Below, in pieces: positions 1-11,990 of a DNA stretch of 64,000 bases; position 1 is the stretch's first letter; each line of letters starts with the position of its first letter. Made by a program: the position numbers and the translations under genes. Source of the DNA: Anthostomella pinea (lineage: Eukaryota > Ascomycota > Sordariomycetes > Xylariales > Xylariaceae); assembly GCA_963556695.1 (NCBI GenBank), contig CAUWAG010000010.1, forward strand, positions 4,898,001 to 4,962,000. Direction: 5' to 3'. The notes below the pieces were generated by a model. The model was not told where the DNA came from, did no database searches, and saw only the letters and a list, made by a program, of their open reading frames with translations.

Positions 1-1362
1 TCTGTCTCCCACCTGTATCTAGCTCTCTTTCCTTCCTTTCTTCATCTTCGATATTTTCGTCTATAGAGTCGGTTACCCCCTTGTCGTCTGCTTTGTCTCG
101 TCTTAGGTGCCACTCGCCGTGACAATTACGATTATTACGAAAAGAGAATTTTTACTTTCGGTAATACTCTTAATTTCAACAATACGGCGGTTAAATGTAA
201 TTTTATTATTTTAATTCTATCGGTTATATCGGCTTAATTTTATAATATTATTAATTTAAAGTTCAAGCAGTTAAATAGCTAAAACGGTTTAAGCTTTAAT
301 AAGATGGTATTAAAATTTAATACCGTTTTACTAGGCTTAGAACCGTGCCAACTCTTAAAACCGTACCGCCACTCTTCCGGGACCGTCTTAGGACCAGAGC
401 TACCCTCTATACATTTCCTGTAAGGATAGGACTTGGCTTAGTAGCGCGATATGTTGCAGCAACACCTACGGCCTAAACAGATATCGATTTCACTGCGATG
501 TACCCAGGCAATCTCAGAATACCTCCAGGACACTTGCCTCAAAGTCAATACCACGCTGGCATATGCACCCCTTGGCTAAACAATGCTGGATGATCATTTC
601 CGCATACTGCCTTCGACCTTCGACGTCTACGCCTCCACTTGCACCCCTGCCGTCTGCGTATCGTGTCAAATTCTTCTGGCACAGCCCCTCGGGATACAAC
701 GTGAGTTGCAGTTCGAAGAGCAGCCACCACGGACTCAACGCGACACAAGGGCATCGGCAGCCTCTGGGTGGTCCTCTCGGTTGTTTTCAGAGCACCGGGA
801 AAGGTTAATAAGCCCACCAACAATCAAAGAATGTAACATTCATACCGGAAATCTGCCACATTCCATGAAAAGACGGTGAGGCATTTGTGAGATATCTTGC
901 CAATCAATTTGTCTACTCGTTCAATCATTCGTTCCTGGGTAGAATGGCAAGTACTGCCACGTCATTGGCATTGGATTCAAGTTACGCCGTTCAGCAAGAT
1001 AACTCCACAGATGGCCGACACACATTGGCTCGGCTTGGCTCGAATTGACTTGCAGCCGCCTCCATGGGGTTCAGTTACTTGCAACGCTACATGCTCACAT
1101 TGATTGCTTGTTATCAGTCCAGTAATCAATGGCAGCGACTTCACTGCAGTCAACGGCAGATGGAACAACCGAGGCATTAACCTGCAAACCACTGTCTAGC
1201 TGGGAGATGAACGGCTTGGTGGGTGTAACATCACCACTGGACCAGCCGTTGGAAGCTGCGTTTATAATATTTACCAATTTCTGTCTTAGGTCTGATAGAG
1301 GCCTCTTGCTTCAAGATATTCTGGTGTCTTCAAGGTATCCTGGTGTTCATTAAGCTTTCGAG
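1..1362. other. Left flank without a recognisable gene
   Basis: Positions 1-120 are pyrimidine-rich. About 130-345 is AT-rich with stops in all frames, like the RIP blocks further right. From 350 to 1362 the composition is normal, but no reading frame matches a family I know and all frames are short. The last part is the likely promoter of the UbiA-type gene that starts at 1363. Confidence 0.6.
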
Positions 1363-2530
1363 ATGCCTGTAGTCAAAGAGGACCACGATATTCCGGTTGA
1401 AAGTGATGCTGGGCATGTCGTCGATGGCACTTCTCGATCACTCGCCTCTGAATCCTTTCTGGCACACCTTCTCCAGATTCCATGTCTTATATGGGCCTTC
1501 ACGGAAAGCAACTTCATCACCTTCGTACTTCCAAACACCGCGTTTGGCGTGCTGGGCGCTCTTGCCGGGCCGGAGCTTCTGCAAAATGCCGCGGGCGCTG
1601 GTCGGTTGACTTCTGCTACGATGCTGTGGCCCACCCTCCTCGCAATGGCCTTCAACTGGACAAATGTCCTCATTTTTGACCGTAGGTTCTCCTGCTACAT
1701 ATACGAGGACAACTACAGCCCGTACCGCCACCAGGGGTACATGCCCAGCTAAATGTCAGGAGCCTCATGTGCTGACCCTCACAGTCCAGAACCAGACGGC
1801 ACCGCAATCCCTGGCGGAGGACCAGGCGAACAAGCCGTGGCGGCCAATACCATCCGGCCGCATCACCACCCAGCAAGCCCGACGATCTATACTCGTCGCG
1901 ATCCCGCTGTGCCTGGCTCTCAACCGACTACTGGGCGTCGAGTGGGAGGGACTCTATATTCAGATCGGCTCATACGTGTACAACGATCTGCGCGGTGGTG
2001 ACAGCCGGGCACGCGACCTGCTGATCGCGATCGCCTTCGCTCTGTTCAATACGGCCAGTCTGCGCATCGCCGCGGGCGCTGGCCGCGCAGATATACTACT
2101 AGCGCCCAGACCGCACGACCTGGCTGAGGGGCTTCCAGGGCGTCCTGCGCCGCCTCTACAGCTGAGTCCGGCTGGATGCGCCTGGATTGGTCTCATCAGC
2201 ATAGTGATTCTGACCACGATGCAGGTGCAAGACCTGAAAGACCAGGCGGGCGACAGACTCAAGGATCGGTGGACTGTGCCGCTGGCCTTTGGGGACTGGA
2301 CCAGCCGTGTTTCACTTGCGCTGCTGGTTCCTTTTTGGACGGGCGTTTGCGCCTACGTCTGGTGGCCGCATGGCCACTGGATCTTGGTCCTTCCGCCGGT
2401 CCTCATTGGTGCTCTTGTTACCTTTCGGGTTCTGGTGAAAAGAACACCCAAGGCGGACTCCAATACGTGGAAGCTGTGGTGCTTGTGGGGAGTTGGACTG
2501 TACTACCTCGCTCCCGCGAGCCTCATATGA
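1363..2530 (+). CDS. UbiA-superfamily integral membrane prenyltransferase or terpene cyclase
   Basis: Two exons (1363-1681 and 1785-2530) flank a 103-bp GT-AG intron and give 354 residues. The first Asp-rich region and its conserved tail read EDQANKPWRPIPSGR (about residues 118-132). The second Asp motif reads QDLKDQAGDR (about 255-264). Both are diagnostic of UbiA enzymes, which bind prenyl diphosphate through Mg2+ in a bundle of membrane helices. Hydrophobic stretches occur throughout. Fungal members either prenylate an acceptor or, like the fumagillin-pathway cyclase, cyclise farnesyl diphosphate; the sequence alone does not decide. A Pro/Arg-rich stretch at about residues 206-230 looks like an insertion between two helices. 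It is the left-most gene of a run of oxidative enzymes and is the probable core of that cluster. The ATG at 1363 is the first in frame. Confidence 0.85.
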
Positions 2531-3668
2531 TCGACCATCTGGTTCTAGCTTCAAAGGGGGCAATGGCTTACAGTTCTGCGGTCCGCTGTCGAGCTCGGAT
2601 ATCAGATGTGGGTAGTATATCATGACAGGAGAGATTTCGTTGACGGAAGAGAGAGTTGCAGGCTGCTTAGTAAAAGTCAAACTGGTTTCATTAAATACAA
2701 TTCTTGCACTCGGTATCACTCGATCATCACTTCGAATTTGGGGATTGGTTGGGAAATGAGAATCTCTCTGGGGAGCAGCAGTAGGTTTCTCGCGAAATGG
2801 GAGCGAGATGGAGCAGCCAGTCATAAACATTCACCATCACCCTTTGATGACCATGATGGTTTCTGGTTTTTCTTGTCAGCGCCGTGCGTTGCGCAGTTGT
2901 CAGGTTATGCATATCTCAATCAAAGGAACATGTGAGACACAGTAAAGGAACTGCTGAAAAATACATGAGTTGCCTCCTTGCTACGCATACGTGAGAATCC
3001 TCAGTGGTCTCATCTTCGTACGGACTTCAAGCGACTCACTGCTCTGCGAAGCTATTCTACTTGTTCCGGTTTACTTCATTCGGTACTAGCCTGAAAGCGC
3101 ATCATGATGAAAGGATTCAGGCCACACCTGAGTCTTACATCGGATCACCGGTGGTCTTACGACGGTGTGCGGCGGCATGTACACTCCCACCAAGCTCGGC
3201 CATACCCACGGGGAAATGTGGAAGAGACCGGCAGTAACTGCCACGATGGACAGAGCCTGCTCTAGGTTTCAGCAATGCTACCAAATCAAATTAGCAAGGA
3301 GAAGAAGGGTGTGCAGATATACTGTGTAGCCCCAAGGAACGGATGGGTGGTCAAAAGCCCAGGCATATCTCGACTCAGCTGACCGCGCCGTTGGCACGCC
3401 CCCAAATATGCAGTTGGTTCGCGGGTGAGCCACACATAGTCCTACCGGGGGATCCTACTGGCTCTTTGAGGTCGCATCGAAGAACGGGCGGAATTCTACC
3501 GCCTGACCCCTGAGTCGCAATATCGAGCCCGCCGCCACTGGACTGGATGGGAATAAGATGTTGCTCTGACCGGGGCACCGTGGAACCATATTAGGTTGCA
3601 GTCGTTTCCGTTGTAAGACCTTCGCACACCTCTTTTCCTTTCCTCGTGCGTAACACCCATCCCCGATC
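2531..3668. other. Intergenic, no gene seen
   Basis: About 1.1 kb separates the UbiA-type gene from the FAD oxidase, both on the plus strand. The frames are short and match no family I recognise. The right end is the promoter of the gene at 3669. Confidence 0.6.
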
Positions 3669-5628
3669 ATGGCGTCCCGCACTCTGTGGTCTCTTCTGAT
3701 GACGATCGCGGCCGCGGGGGCTGCGTCAGCGTCTGCGCTGACAGCCAACACGAGCACCATCACCTGCCACTGCTTTCCAGAGGACGTATGTTGGCCCACG
3801 GCGGCAGAATGGGCGGCGTTCAATACGACAGTAGGCGGGCGTCTGGTCGCAACCGTGCCAATCGCCTCGGTGTGCCACTATGACAACTTCACCAACTACG
3901 ACGCAGCGGCGTGTGCAGCCTTGCGCGACGTGTGGGACTACCCACAGACGCACGACGGTTCCTCGTCGTCGCCCATGGCGCAGTTCTTCACCAACGGCAG
4001 TTGCAACCCCTTCACCGCCCCGTCAGATCCATGCGTCGTTGGGGCGCTAGTCGCCTATGCCGTCAATGCCAGCAGCTCCTCCCGCGCTGAGAGCATCGCC
4101 GACTATCGGGAGACCCTGAAGTTCGCTGCGACACGCAACCTTCGCCTCGTGATTCGCAATACGGGGCATGACTACTTCGGCAAGTCCACCGGGCCCGGGG
4201 CGCTTGCCCTCTGGACGCACCACCTGAAGGACGTGGACGTGGTCGACTATACGTCGTCGTACTACACGGGCAAGGCTTTGCACCTAGGCGCCGGGGTTGA
4301 GATACACGAGGCCACCCAGGCCGCGTCGGCGGCCGGGCTCCTTGTCGTAGGCGGCGCCTGCGGCACCGTGGGCATCGCAGGCGGGTACACGCAGGGCGGC
4401 GGCCACGGGCCCCTCGCATCCTCCTTCGGGCTCTCCGCCGACAACGTCCTCGAGTGGGAGGTCGTTACCGCGGAAGGGGCTCACGTCGTTGCGCGGCCCG
4501 GGACCGTCTACGAAGACCTCTACTGGGCCCTTTCGGGCGGCGGCGGCGGCACCTACGCGGCTGTGGTGTCTGTCACTATTCGGGCTCATCCGGACATGAG
4601 GTTCGCTGGCGCCAACCTGACTATCGTGCAGGGCAGTGAAGTCGCAGACGACGTCTTCTGGGGGGTTGTGCAGACCTTCATCGAGTCGGCGCCCCTCTTT
4701 GCCAACCTTGGCGTCTACACGTCTTTCGCTCTGCAGGAGGGGATATTCGTCGTATCCCCAATCATAGCCGCCAATCTGAGCGCCGCTGCTCTGCATTCTC
4801 TTTTCGACCCGACCCTGGCAGCTCTCAACACAAGTGGCATGTACTTTGGTGAGCCGTCCCTGCCTCCCCGAGTTCCCCTATTATCCACCCCACCCCACCC
4901 TCTCCCCCTGCGCCTTCGTTTGTTCGGCTCCGTTAATCATCTTGTGAACTCAAGATTTCTTCGTCGACAACTTCGCCTCCTATCTTGATGTTTACGACGC
5001 TGTCGAGCCCACCAATAATGTCACTGAATACAACATTGGCGGACGGCTCATCCCACGCTCACTTGTGGAGACCAACTTGACCGCGCTAATGGCAACGCTC
5101 CAATACATCGTGGCCGACGGTTCTGGTGTCTCAGGAATCTCGGTCAACGTGAGCTCGTACCCACTCGATGTGGCCAACTCGGTGAATCCCGTATGGCGCA
5201 CGTCCATCTACAGTTTTGTCATAGGCTCGTAAGTGCTTTTGCTCTCTGTGACCCCTACCCCACTGGACCTTTCTCCCAGGCGAATTGTGCCTTGCTGTTC
5301 ACTGAAAGGCACACTTTTGAGTCGCATGTTACTAACGTTGGCCAGAGCGCTCGACCAGTACAATATCTCGGCCAACATCCCAATCCAGGAGAAAATGACG
5401 AACGACCTTGTGCCCGCACTCGAGGCCATCACCCCTGGCGGCGGTGCCTACGTGAACGAGGGCGACTTTCGCCAACCTGACTTCCAGCAAGTCTTCTACG
5501 GTGACAATTACAATACCCTCCTGGCAATCAAGGACAAGTATGATCCCAAGGACCTGCTTTATGGGCTCACAGCTGTGGGAAGTGAAAGATGGGCGAGCCA
5601 GTCAGACGGCAGACTGTGCCGCGTCTAG
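3669..5628 (+). CDS. Secreted berberine-bridge-enzyme-like FAD oxidase (PCMH-type FAD domain)
   Basis: Three exons (3669-4848, 4955-5228, 5346-5628) give 578 residues. The N-terminus is a signal peptide (about residues 1-23, ending in an Ala-rich run). The FAD domain carries both attachment sites for bicovalent flavin: His167 in RNTGHD and Cys231 in GGACGTVG, followed by a Gly-rich stretch and GGGHGPL. The C-terminal BBE domain ends with the typical NEGDFRQPDFQQVFYG and YDPKDLLYG segments. Several NxS/T sites fit secretion. Such enzymes oxidise alcohols, amines or C-H bonds with O2 and often tailor fungal secondary metabolites. It lies between the UbiA-type gene and the P450. The substrate is unknown. 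Both introns have clean GT-AG ends and keep phase. Confidence 0.9.
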
Positions 5629-6146
5629 TCTCAGGTTCTGTTGTATATTATAGTAACACGGTTGCTGCAACTGAGGAGACTTAAATAGGCGGTTATGCAA
5701 TGTGGAATGTCATCCCTGCACACAGGAGATGCAACACCTAATGATCATGTGTTCGTCAGCATGCCAAGTCCATTAAATGGCGTAAGTTACTGCATGTGAA
5801 TCATTGAAGCCCACACAGCCGTCAGTAGGTCAGTCACAGCTGGATCTGTCATACAGCTAGCATACGGATATCATAAGGTGTTGTTGAGCGAAAAGTGGTG
5901 ATCTTGATGGCATTCTGTATGGTGTTGTAGTCTGAAGAAATCTCTGTGTGTGCTACAGCGCTCTAATCTTCCGTTAGTGCCCTGTAGGGGCGCTGCCACC
6001 TCCCTGAAAGCCACTGTGGCTAGTACGCCCTCCAACAGGATCCTCCATTGGTCGCGGAGAATGTGGTCAATTTAGAAATCTCCGTCCTAGCTACAGGTAG
6101 GTACCCGAAACCTCGAACCGCGCCTGCCTCCTCGTCCTCCATCTCC
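5629..6146. other. Convergent 3' region
   Basis: This is the tail-to-tail spacer between the FAD oxidase (plus) and the P450 (minus). I see no coding potential and no clear structural element. Confidence 0.6.
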
Positions 6147-8509
6147 TTACCGCAGTCTAAAGCACATGCTAAGGTCACCAGGCCGCGGCATGAAAGTGTC
6201 ACGCACCTCGCTGCCCACGCCGTGGCCGTGGTCCCCCGGCGCGAGGGTGAAGCTGTACTTGCGGACCAGACGCGCCGCCGTGCACTTAATGATGTTGGTG
6301 GCCAGGATGCGGCCCACGCAGCTCCCGCCGCCGGTGCCAAAGGGCGCCGAGGCACCCGCGTTGAGGACCAGCTCCGGCGAGGATGTCCACCTCTCGGGTA
6401 TGAATTCGCGGGCGCGGACGAAGCAGTCTTCTCCTGTTGATGTTGCATACATTAATATACATACGTAAACATACGTACGTCTGTATCTCCTACGGGAGGC
6501 CGCGTGTAGAATAAGTGAGGGGTCACACTTACGTCTCGAGATAACGTACTGCGGCGCCACGATGGTCGTCTCAGGGGGTATGAAGCGGCCCGCGATCCAG
6601 AGACCGTTCCTGCCAGTCTTGCGCGCGCCACCCGTAAGGAGCCCGGGCCACAGCCGCAGGGTCTCGGTGAGGCAGGCGTCTAGATGAGGCAACCTGTACA
6701 GAGCCTCGAAGTCGCTCGGGTCCACGCCCCGGAGCTCTTCATATAGCTTGTCGATCTGCTTTGGATTCTGGGCCAGCTCGCCGAGCAGGAAGGTCAAGGC
6801 AGTGGCAATGGGTCCGCTAGTGAACAAAGCAGAGTATCAGAATCAGCTGGAAAACGGAAGGCGAATCGATCTGAACCCTGGGTCTCAAGAGGCGCTGTGC
6901 TAGTGAGACGGATGGGATGGGTTACTCTCTTTCGCGGGGGAGATGGAATTGGAATGGAGAGTAGGTTGTAGGGTAGATGGTGTTTGAGGAATTGTAGAAG
7001 TGCAAGAATTGTTGTCGAGGCCAGTACGTACCTTCCCGCAACTATGATCAGGAGGCTGTCGCCGTGAAGCCAGAAGCGGTTATGCTCTATGGCAGCCAAA
7101 CGAGCCTCCTCGTCAACATCGGCGGTGCCGCACTGTTCTGAGTTCTCAGGCATCATGAGGTAATGGGTCATGTCCAGCTCCTTTTGAAGAGCCACGTCCT
7201 TGAGCCGCTGCTCCATGGTCTGGCGGCACCATGAGGTCATTTCGTGCCAGTCACGCAACTTGCTCAGGCGGGGGAGGAGCTGGAAGCCTATGTGGACGAG
7301 CCAAGGAGCCGGGCCAAATGGTCCTAGCAGCTCGACCGCGCGATACGACCGCATCATGATGTGGTGCCAGGTCTTGGCCTGAAGCATTCCAAAGGGATGG
7401 TTGAAGACGAAGTCGCCCATGGCATCGAAACCGAACCAGTACATGAGGTTCTTGGCGTCCGAGGGCCGGCCCTCGTCTGCGTCATTCTCAATGCACCGAT
7501 CGAGCTGGTCGACGTGCCGCAGGATTTTGGCCTCGTGCAGCTGGAGTGCTGGCGGCAGGTTAGATATATACATACAGTTACGCAACTTGGCCACCCAAGT
7601 ATAAGTATGGTGGATGGGACGGGGCGAATGGGAGTCGAGGACAAACCTTTGCTGGAAAACCCTCGGTTCCACTGCCGGCGTCGAACCGCGTGGGTTGCCT
7701 TGTCACGAGTGGTACTGAGAGCCACGTTAGGGTGCAGAACATCATACCACTTGCGTCGCAGGTAGAGTTAGCAAAAGCTCAATATTCTTGTTGTTTGGTA
7801 TGTATGTAGGAATGGTTCTTCGGAGTGGTGGGGTCTGGCTCACTTCCGATTTCGTGCATTCCGTATGAGGCCCGTCAATGGCCATGAAAACCTCGGGACG
7901 GTAGACGGTGATCTCGCTGGGACCTGTTCAATCGATCGTCGGTGGTAAGTACGTAGTCTGGTCTGGAGACCAACATCAATGCCAACATGTGCCCTATTTC
8001 CCACGTAGGGGAGCTGGGGCACTACGAGTTGAGGACTCACCAGTTCTCACAAAGTCGCCGTACTCTTGGTGCAACCGGTCCAGCAACTCGTGGTTCTTGG
8101 AGTATCGACACGCCCAGACATGCCACAGCTTGCTGACCCGCGCGCCAAAGGGGCCGGGAAAGCCCGCAACAGTGAGGCGGTGGAAGCCCGAGACACGGTA
8201 GATGAAGATACTGGCAAAAAGACCCGTCAGATAGGCAAGGCTCGCCCACATGAGCCCGTCCACCAGGGGGCCTAGTCCCGCGCTGTCGGAGTCCGGCAAG
8301 AACGACCAGCACAGGGGCACACAGAGGATGACACAGGCGTGGCCGATGAAGAGCTGCGGCGCCTGGACGTGCCACTCCCCGCGGATGAAGACGCCGAGAT
8401 GCGCCGCGAACCCCAAACTCCCACCTGCGACAAGGAACAGGAGATGCCGGGGTGAGAGGATGTCCATGGTCGTGGTTGCGGTGCTGCCCGAAGTCGTCAA
8501 CGAGTACAC
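6147..8509 (-). CDS. Cytochrome P450 monooxygenase, membrane-anchored
   Basis: Six exons on the minus strand (8509-8041, 7923-7844, 7749-7647, 7548-7032, 6816-6533, 6433-6147) sum to 579 residues. The N-terminus has several hydrophobic helices, giving an ER anchor longer than usual. A conserved segment RRRQWNRGFSSK lies near the end of exon 3. The K-helix ExxR is E441-TL-R444. The meander reads FIPERW (495-500). The haem loop FGTGGGSCVG carries Cys523 as thiolate ligand. Two points are unusual: the haem loop has Gly where Arg is common, and the I-helix reads AGSGPIAT instead of the usual AGxDT. The I-helix reading depends on the 215-bp intron 7031-6817, so that junction deserves a check. An in-frame ATG at 8467 is an alternative start. 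It probably hydroxylates the cluster product. Confidence 0.9.
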
Positions 8510-9162
8510 TCATGAAAGGCCTGGGGGAGAAAGTCGAAACATCAAAGACTGTCAGGGCACAGTGAAGGTGGGAAAAGGCAACCGTCGAACGATACGTACG
8601 GAACCTATCAGGTAAGATGTCTTCAGAGCCTCATTGCCCTCGGCTCTGGTGTGATGATCATAAGGAACGAATGACCATTATCATCAATAGGCGGACGGAG
8701 GGGGTTGCCGGCCTGGAGAATACCCCCTCCTAGGAAGATCTGCCGGGACTGTTCTCTGCACCGCATCCAATTCCTGCGAGTAGCAATACGTCAAAATGCG
8801 CAAGTCTGTGCAGGGGAATAGCTCCAGGACAGAGTGGGAATTGTAACCCCCTACGCCACTCCCCTATCGCCTACTTGATCCTTGAAGAGGGACAGCATTG
8901 TCATCATCGCCAAGTAGGGGTGTGCCCCGCCTGTTCGATCTGGCCATACTCTGCTAAGATCAGCCCGACATTGCTCCTCAATGCCCTCACCCCTGTATCA
9001 GAGGTCACCAACGGCATCCATGCATCCGCACTCATGCCGGTGTGCCAGAATAATCAATGCAATACCACATCGGAGTCTTGGTCGCTTCCCCTTGGAAATG
9101 AAGCTGATGCGAGACCTCATTGGTGCTCTTCTGAGTACTTGGGAGGCTCCTGCCCTTCGTAT

Positions 9163-9174
9163 CTACCTAGGTAG
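9163..9174. promoter_or_regulatory. Palindrome CTACCTAGGTAG
   Basis: This is a perfect 12-bp inverted repeat in the divergent promoter. It shares the TACCTAGGTA core with the palindrome 32 bp downstream. Paired palindromes of this kind suit a dimeric regulator. The regulator is not identified and the role is inference. Confidence 0.4.
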
Positions 9175-9205
9175 TAGTACTCAGGTATCTACTTCGCGCA
9201 ACATA

Positions 9206-9219
9206 GGTACCTAGGTACC
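9206..9219. promoter_or_regulatory. Palindrome GGTACCTAGGTACC
   Basis: This is a perfect 14-bp inverted repeat with the same core as the one at 9163-9174. It lies 454 bp upstream of the GMC start codon. Confidence 0.4.
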
Positions 9220-9672
9220 GCTCAAGGTAACGCTACCTGCTAATGCCCGGCTGTAGCCTGCATACATGTGCTATGGACCCCAGGGGTAGGCTGAGCAGAC
9301 TCCCGGGTCGTCGCGGAAGCCGACTCTTCACATCCATCCCTGGACCTCCACTAAGAAATAAAGGGGTATCTTTATCAGATCAAGCTATGTATGCTCGTTA
9401 TTAGACGCGTTGGAGATGATCCTAGGCTACCTTCCGTAGGTCCGCGGCTGCCTTAGAAGTGACGTTGCAGACGGCTTTCCTCCCAGTGTGGTGTGCTGTA
9501 CTGACAGCCTATCGCAGGTGTCCCACGCATAAAAAGCTCCTGGTTGCGGAAAGACGCAGGAGAGAGAAGTCATAGGAGAAACAGCAAGACATCAAGAGCC
9601 TGACCAAAACTCAACCACGATCCTACAGTCTGAATCCTGAACGACCCGATATCCCCCCACAACGCAGACGAG

Positions 9673-11818
9673 ATGGCCGCAGAGACCAGTGCCTTTGACG
9701 TCGTCATCGTGGGCGGCGGGACAGCCGGCCTCGTGGTAGCCTCGCGGCTTTCCGAAGACCCCTCTCTCCAGGTCCTCGTGCTCGAGGCCGGGCTGGATCT
9801 ACCACAGATGCCAGAGCAGTTGATGCAAGCCGTCTTGACTCCGCCCGCGTATAGCCAACTTTACAAAACACCCGTCGACTGGAACCACAGCACTGTCGCT
9901 CAGGTAAGGACACCCGCCTCTCGACATATCCTGGTAACTGTACAAAGACTAGCATACTGATACTCGAGGCTGAAAAGGCAAACCTAGGAGGCCGAGAGAT
10001 GAGCTTTCCCCAGGGCAAGATGCTGGGCGGGTCGAGCGGCATGAACGGACTCAACTTTACCGCCAGCGCCAAAACAGTCGTCGATGGGTGGGCCGAGTTG
10101 GGCAACCCCGGCTGGGAGTGGCCTGCCTTCTCGCAGTCCTTGGCTAAGACCTATACCGTGGCCAAAGCCCCATCCCTCGTGACAAAGCCGAGCGACAACC
10201 AGGGACCTGTACAGGTAGCGTTTGCTGATGACTACATGGGTAGCTGGCCCAAGGTCTGGGCGGATACCATTGAGTCGTTTGGGTTCCCGGGCACCCAGGA
10301 TACGCTGACCGCCCAGGCCGCCGGCGGGTTGATGATCCCGGATACCGTCGACCCGGCGCTGGGCATCAGAAGCTTTGCGGCCAACGCCTACCTGACGCCA
10401 GATGTCCGCGGCCGCGCCAACCTGACGTTGCGCACGGGCGTCGAGGTCAAGAAGGTGATCCTCAAGAAACCTGAAGGTGGTCAGCCTGGCGGGGCGGCCG
10501 TCGCCACAGGCGTCGAAATTACGGATCCCACGACCGGCGCAACCACGACAGTCATCGCTCACCGCGAGGTTATCGTCGCGGCCGGAGCCTTTGGCTCCCC
10601 CAAGCTTCTCGGTACGTATAAAAATATCCCATACCAAGACGCTGAGCGTCGCTTTCGAGAACAAGCTTTGCTGTTCTCTTTCCTTCTTCAACCTGGCCGT
10701 ACGGGTCCAAAGACGAGATTCTAACGTACACGCAGAGCTTTCCGGCATCGGTGACGCGCGACGGCTCGGCGTGGATAACGTCGTCGTCGACGCCCCGGGT
10801 GTCGGCGAGAACCTCCAGAACCATCCCCTCGTCACCTTGTCATTCGAGGTGACCAACACCGCGCCGCCCACCAAGGACGCCTTCCTGCGCGCCGCCCTGC
10901 GGCAGGACGGGGAAGTCCTGGGAGGGCCGATGAAGGAGTACATGGAGCATCGCACGGGCCCGTTCGCAAGCAGCGGCGTGACGTCGGCCGCACAACTACC
11001 GCTACCGGGCCTAGATACGCCCGAGGGAAGACAGGAACTTGAGCGCCTCTTCAGGACGACGACCGGGCCGAGTCCCGGCGGAGCCTTCGGTGTGGCGCAC
11101 GAAAGGTTCGTCCGGACCATCCTCTCGTCCCGGTCTGAGGCATCAGGGTACTACATCTTCGGGCCAGCATACGCCGCATTCAACCCGGACGGAACCAACG
11201 CGCTACCACCCATGGATGGCTCCGAGGATAGCTACATCACGGTCGTCCTCATGCTCGCGCATCCGCTCTCGCGAGGCTCTGTGCATCTCGTCGGCGCCGC
11301 GGCCGAGCAGACGTTGGCCATCGACCCAGGCTACTTCAGCCACCCGCTCGACCTCGAGGTCATGGCTCGCCACCTCCAGTTCATCGAGCAGGGCCTGGCG
11401 GTCGCGGAACCTCTGGCGAAGTGGTTGAAGCCAAATGGCAAAAGGACAGTTGGGGTTCCTGAGGCTGGCGCTTTCAAGGATATCGAGGTAGCCAAGAAGT
11501 AAGGCTCCCACTTCCCAAGACAACCCCATCCCCCTTCTTCGATGCACGGTCCGAAAAGTGCCGGGTGCTGATGATGTTACTGCTGTTAGATATCTCAGGG
11601 ACAAGGCCGTCGCCGCGCAACACGTCACTGGGTCCTGCTCTATGCTCCCACGCGAAATGGGCGGCGTGGTCGACCCGCTGCTGCGTGTGTACGGAACTAG
11701 GAACCTCCGTGTGTGCGATGCCAGCGTGATACCTTTGATGCCACGTGCCAACCCACAGGCAACCGTGTACGGGATGGCGGAGCACGCGTCGAAAATCATC
11801 AAGGACAGCCTGTTTTAG
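9673..11818 (+). CDS. GMC-family FAD-dependent oxidoreductase
   Basis: Four exons (9673-9903, 9978-10611, 10736-11498, 11590-11818) give about 618 residues. The N-terminus has the Rossmann fold FDVVIVGGGTAGLVVASRLS and an acidic LVLEAG for FAD ribose binding. GMC signature 1 is recognisable around FPQGKMLGGSSGMN, and signature 2 around GSPKLLELSGIG. The C-terminal catalytic region reads QHVTGSCSM (catalytic His), then GGVVDPLLRVYG, NLRVCDAS and the NPQ region of the second active-site residue. These enzymes oxidise alcohols, sugars or related substrates. It has no obvious signal peptide, unlike the secreted glucose-oxidase types. The first intron could end at 9977 or 9968; both keep frame and differ by three residues. 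It is divergent from the P450 and closes the cluster on the right. Confidence 0.9.
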
Positions 11819-11990
11819 GCTACACTCGCGAGGCTTTGCAGGTGCAGCTGCGATCAGTCCGTACCAGTTGCCGTATAAACACGGCAGATGAGGGAAAGTA
11901 CCACAGACGGAGTGAATCGGAAACATTATTTTCACGGTGTAATGTAGTTAGTGCCTAATCCCACGGTTCGCCTTAACCTAGCCGTATGCA
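11819..11990. other. 3' flank of the GMC gene, transition to AT-rich DNA
   Basis: Composition falls sharply from normal to AT-rich just after 11,990. This marks the right edge of the enzyme cluster. Confidence 0.6.

Larger units (their letters stand above)
8510..9672. promoter_or_regulatory. Divergent promoter region between P450 and GMC oxidoreductase genes
   Basis: The P450 (minus) and the GMC gene (plus) are head to head, 1.16 kb apart, so this spacer holds both promoters. It contains two perfect palindromes built on TACCTAGGTA, listed separately, and an A-rich TATA-like stretch CATAAAAAG near 9527, about 145 bp before the GMC start. No coding frame is convincing. Confidence 0.6.

Noticed and set aside
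9984..11120. Long minus-strand open frame opposite the GMC gene
   Set aside because: It is the antisense shadow of a GC-rich coding region. It has no domain motifs, and the plus strand has a complete GMC protein.
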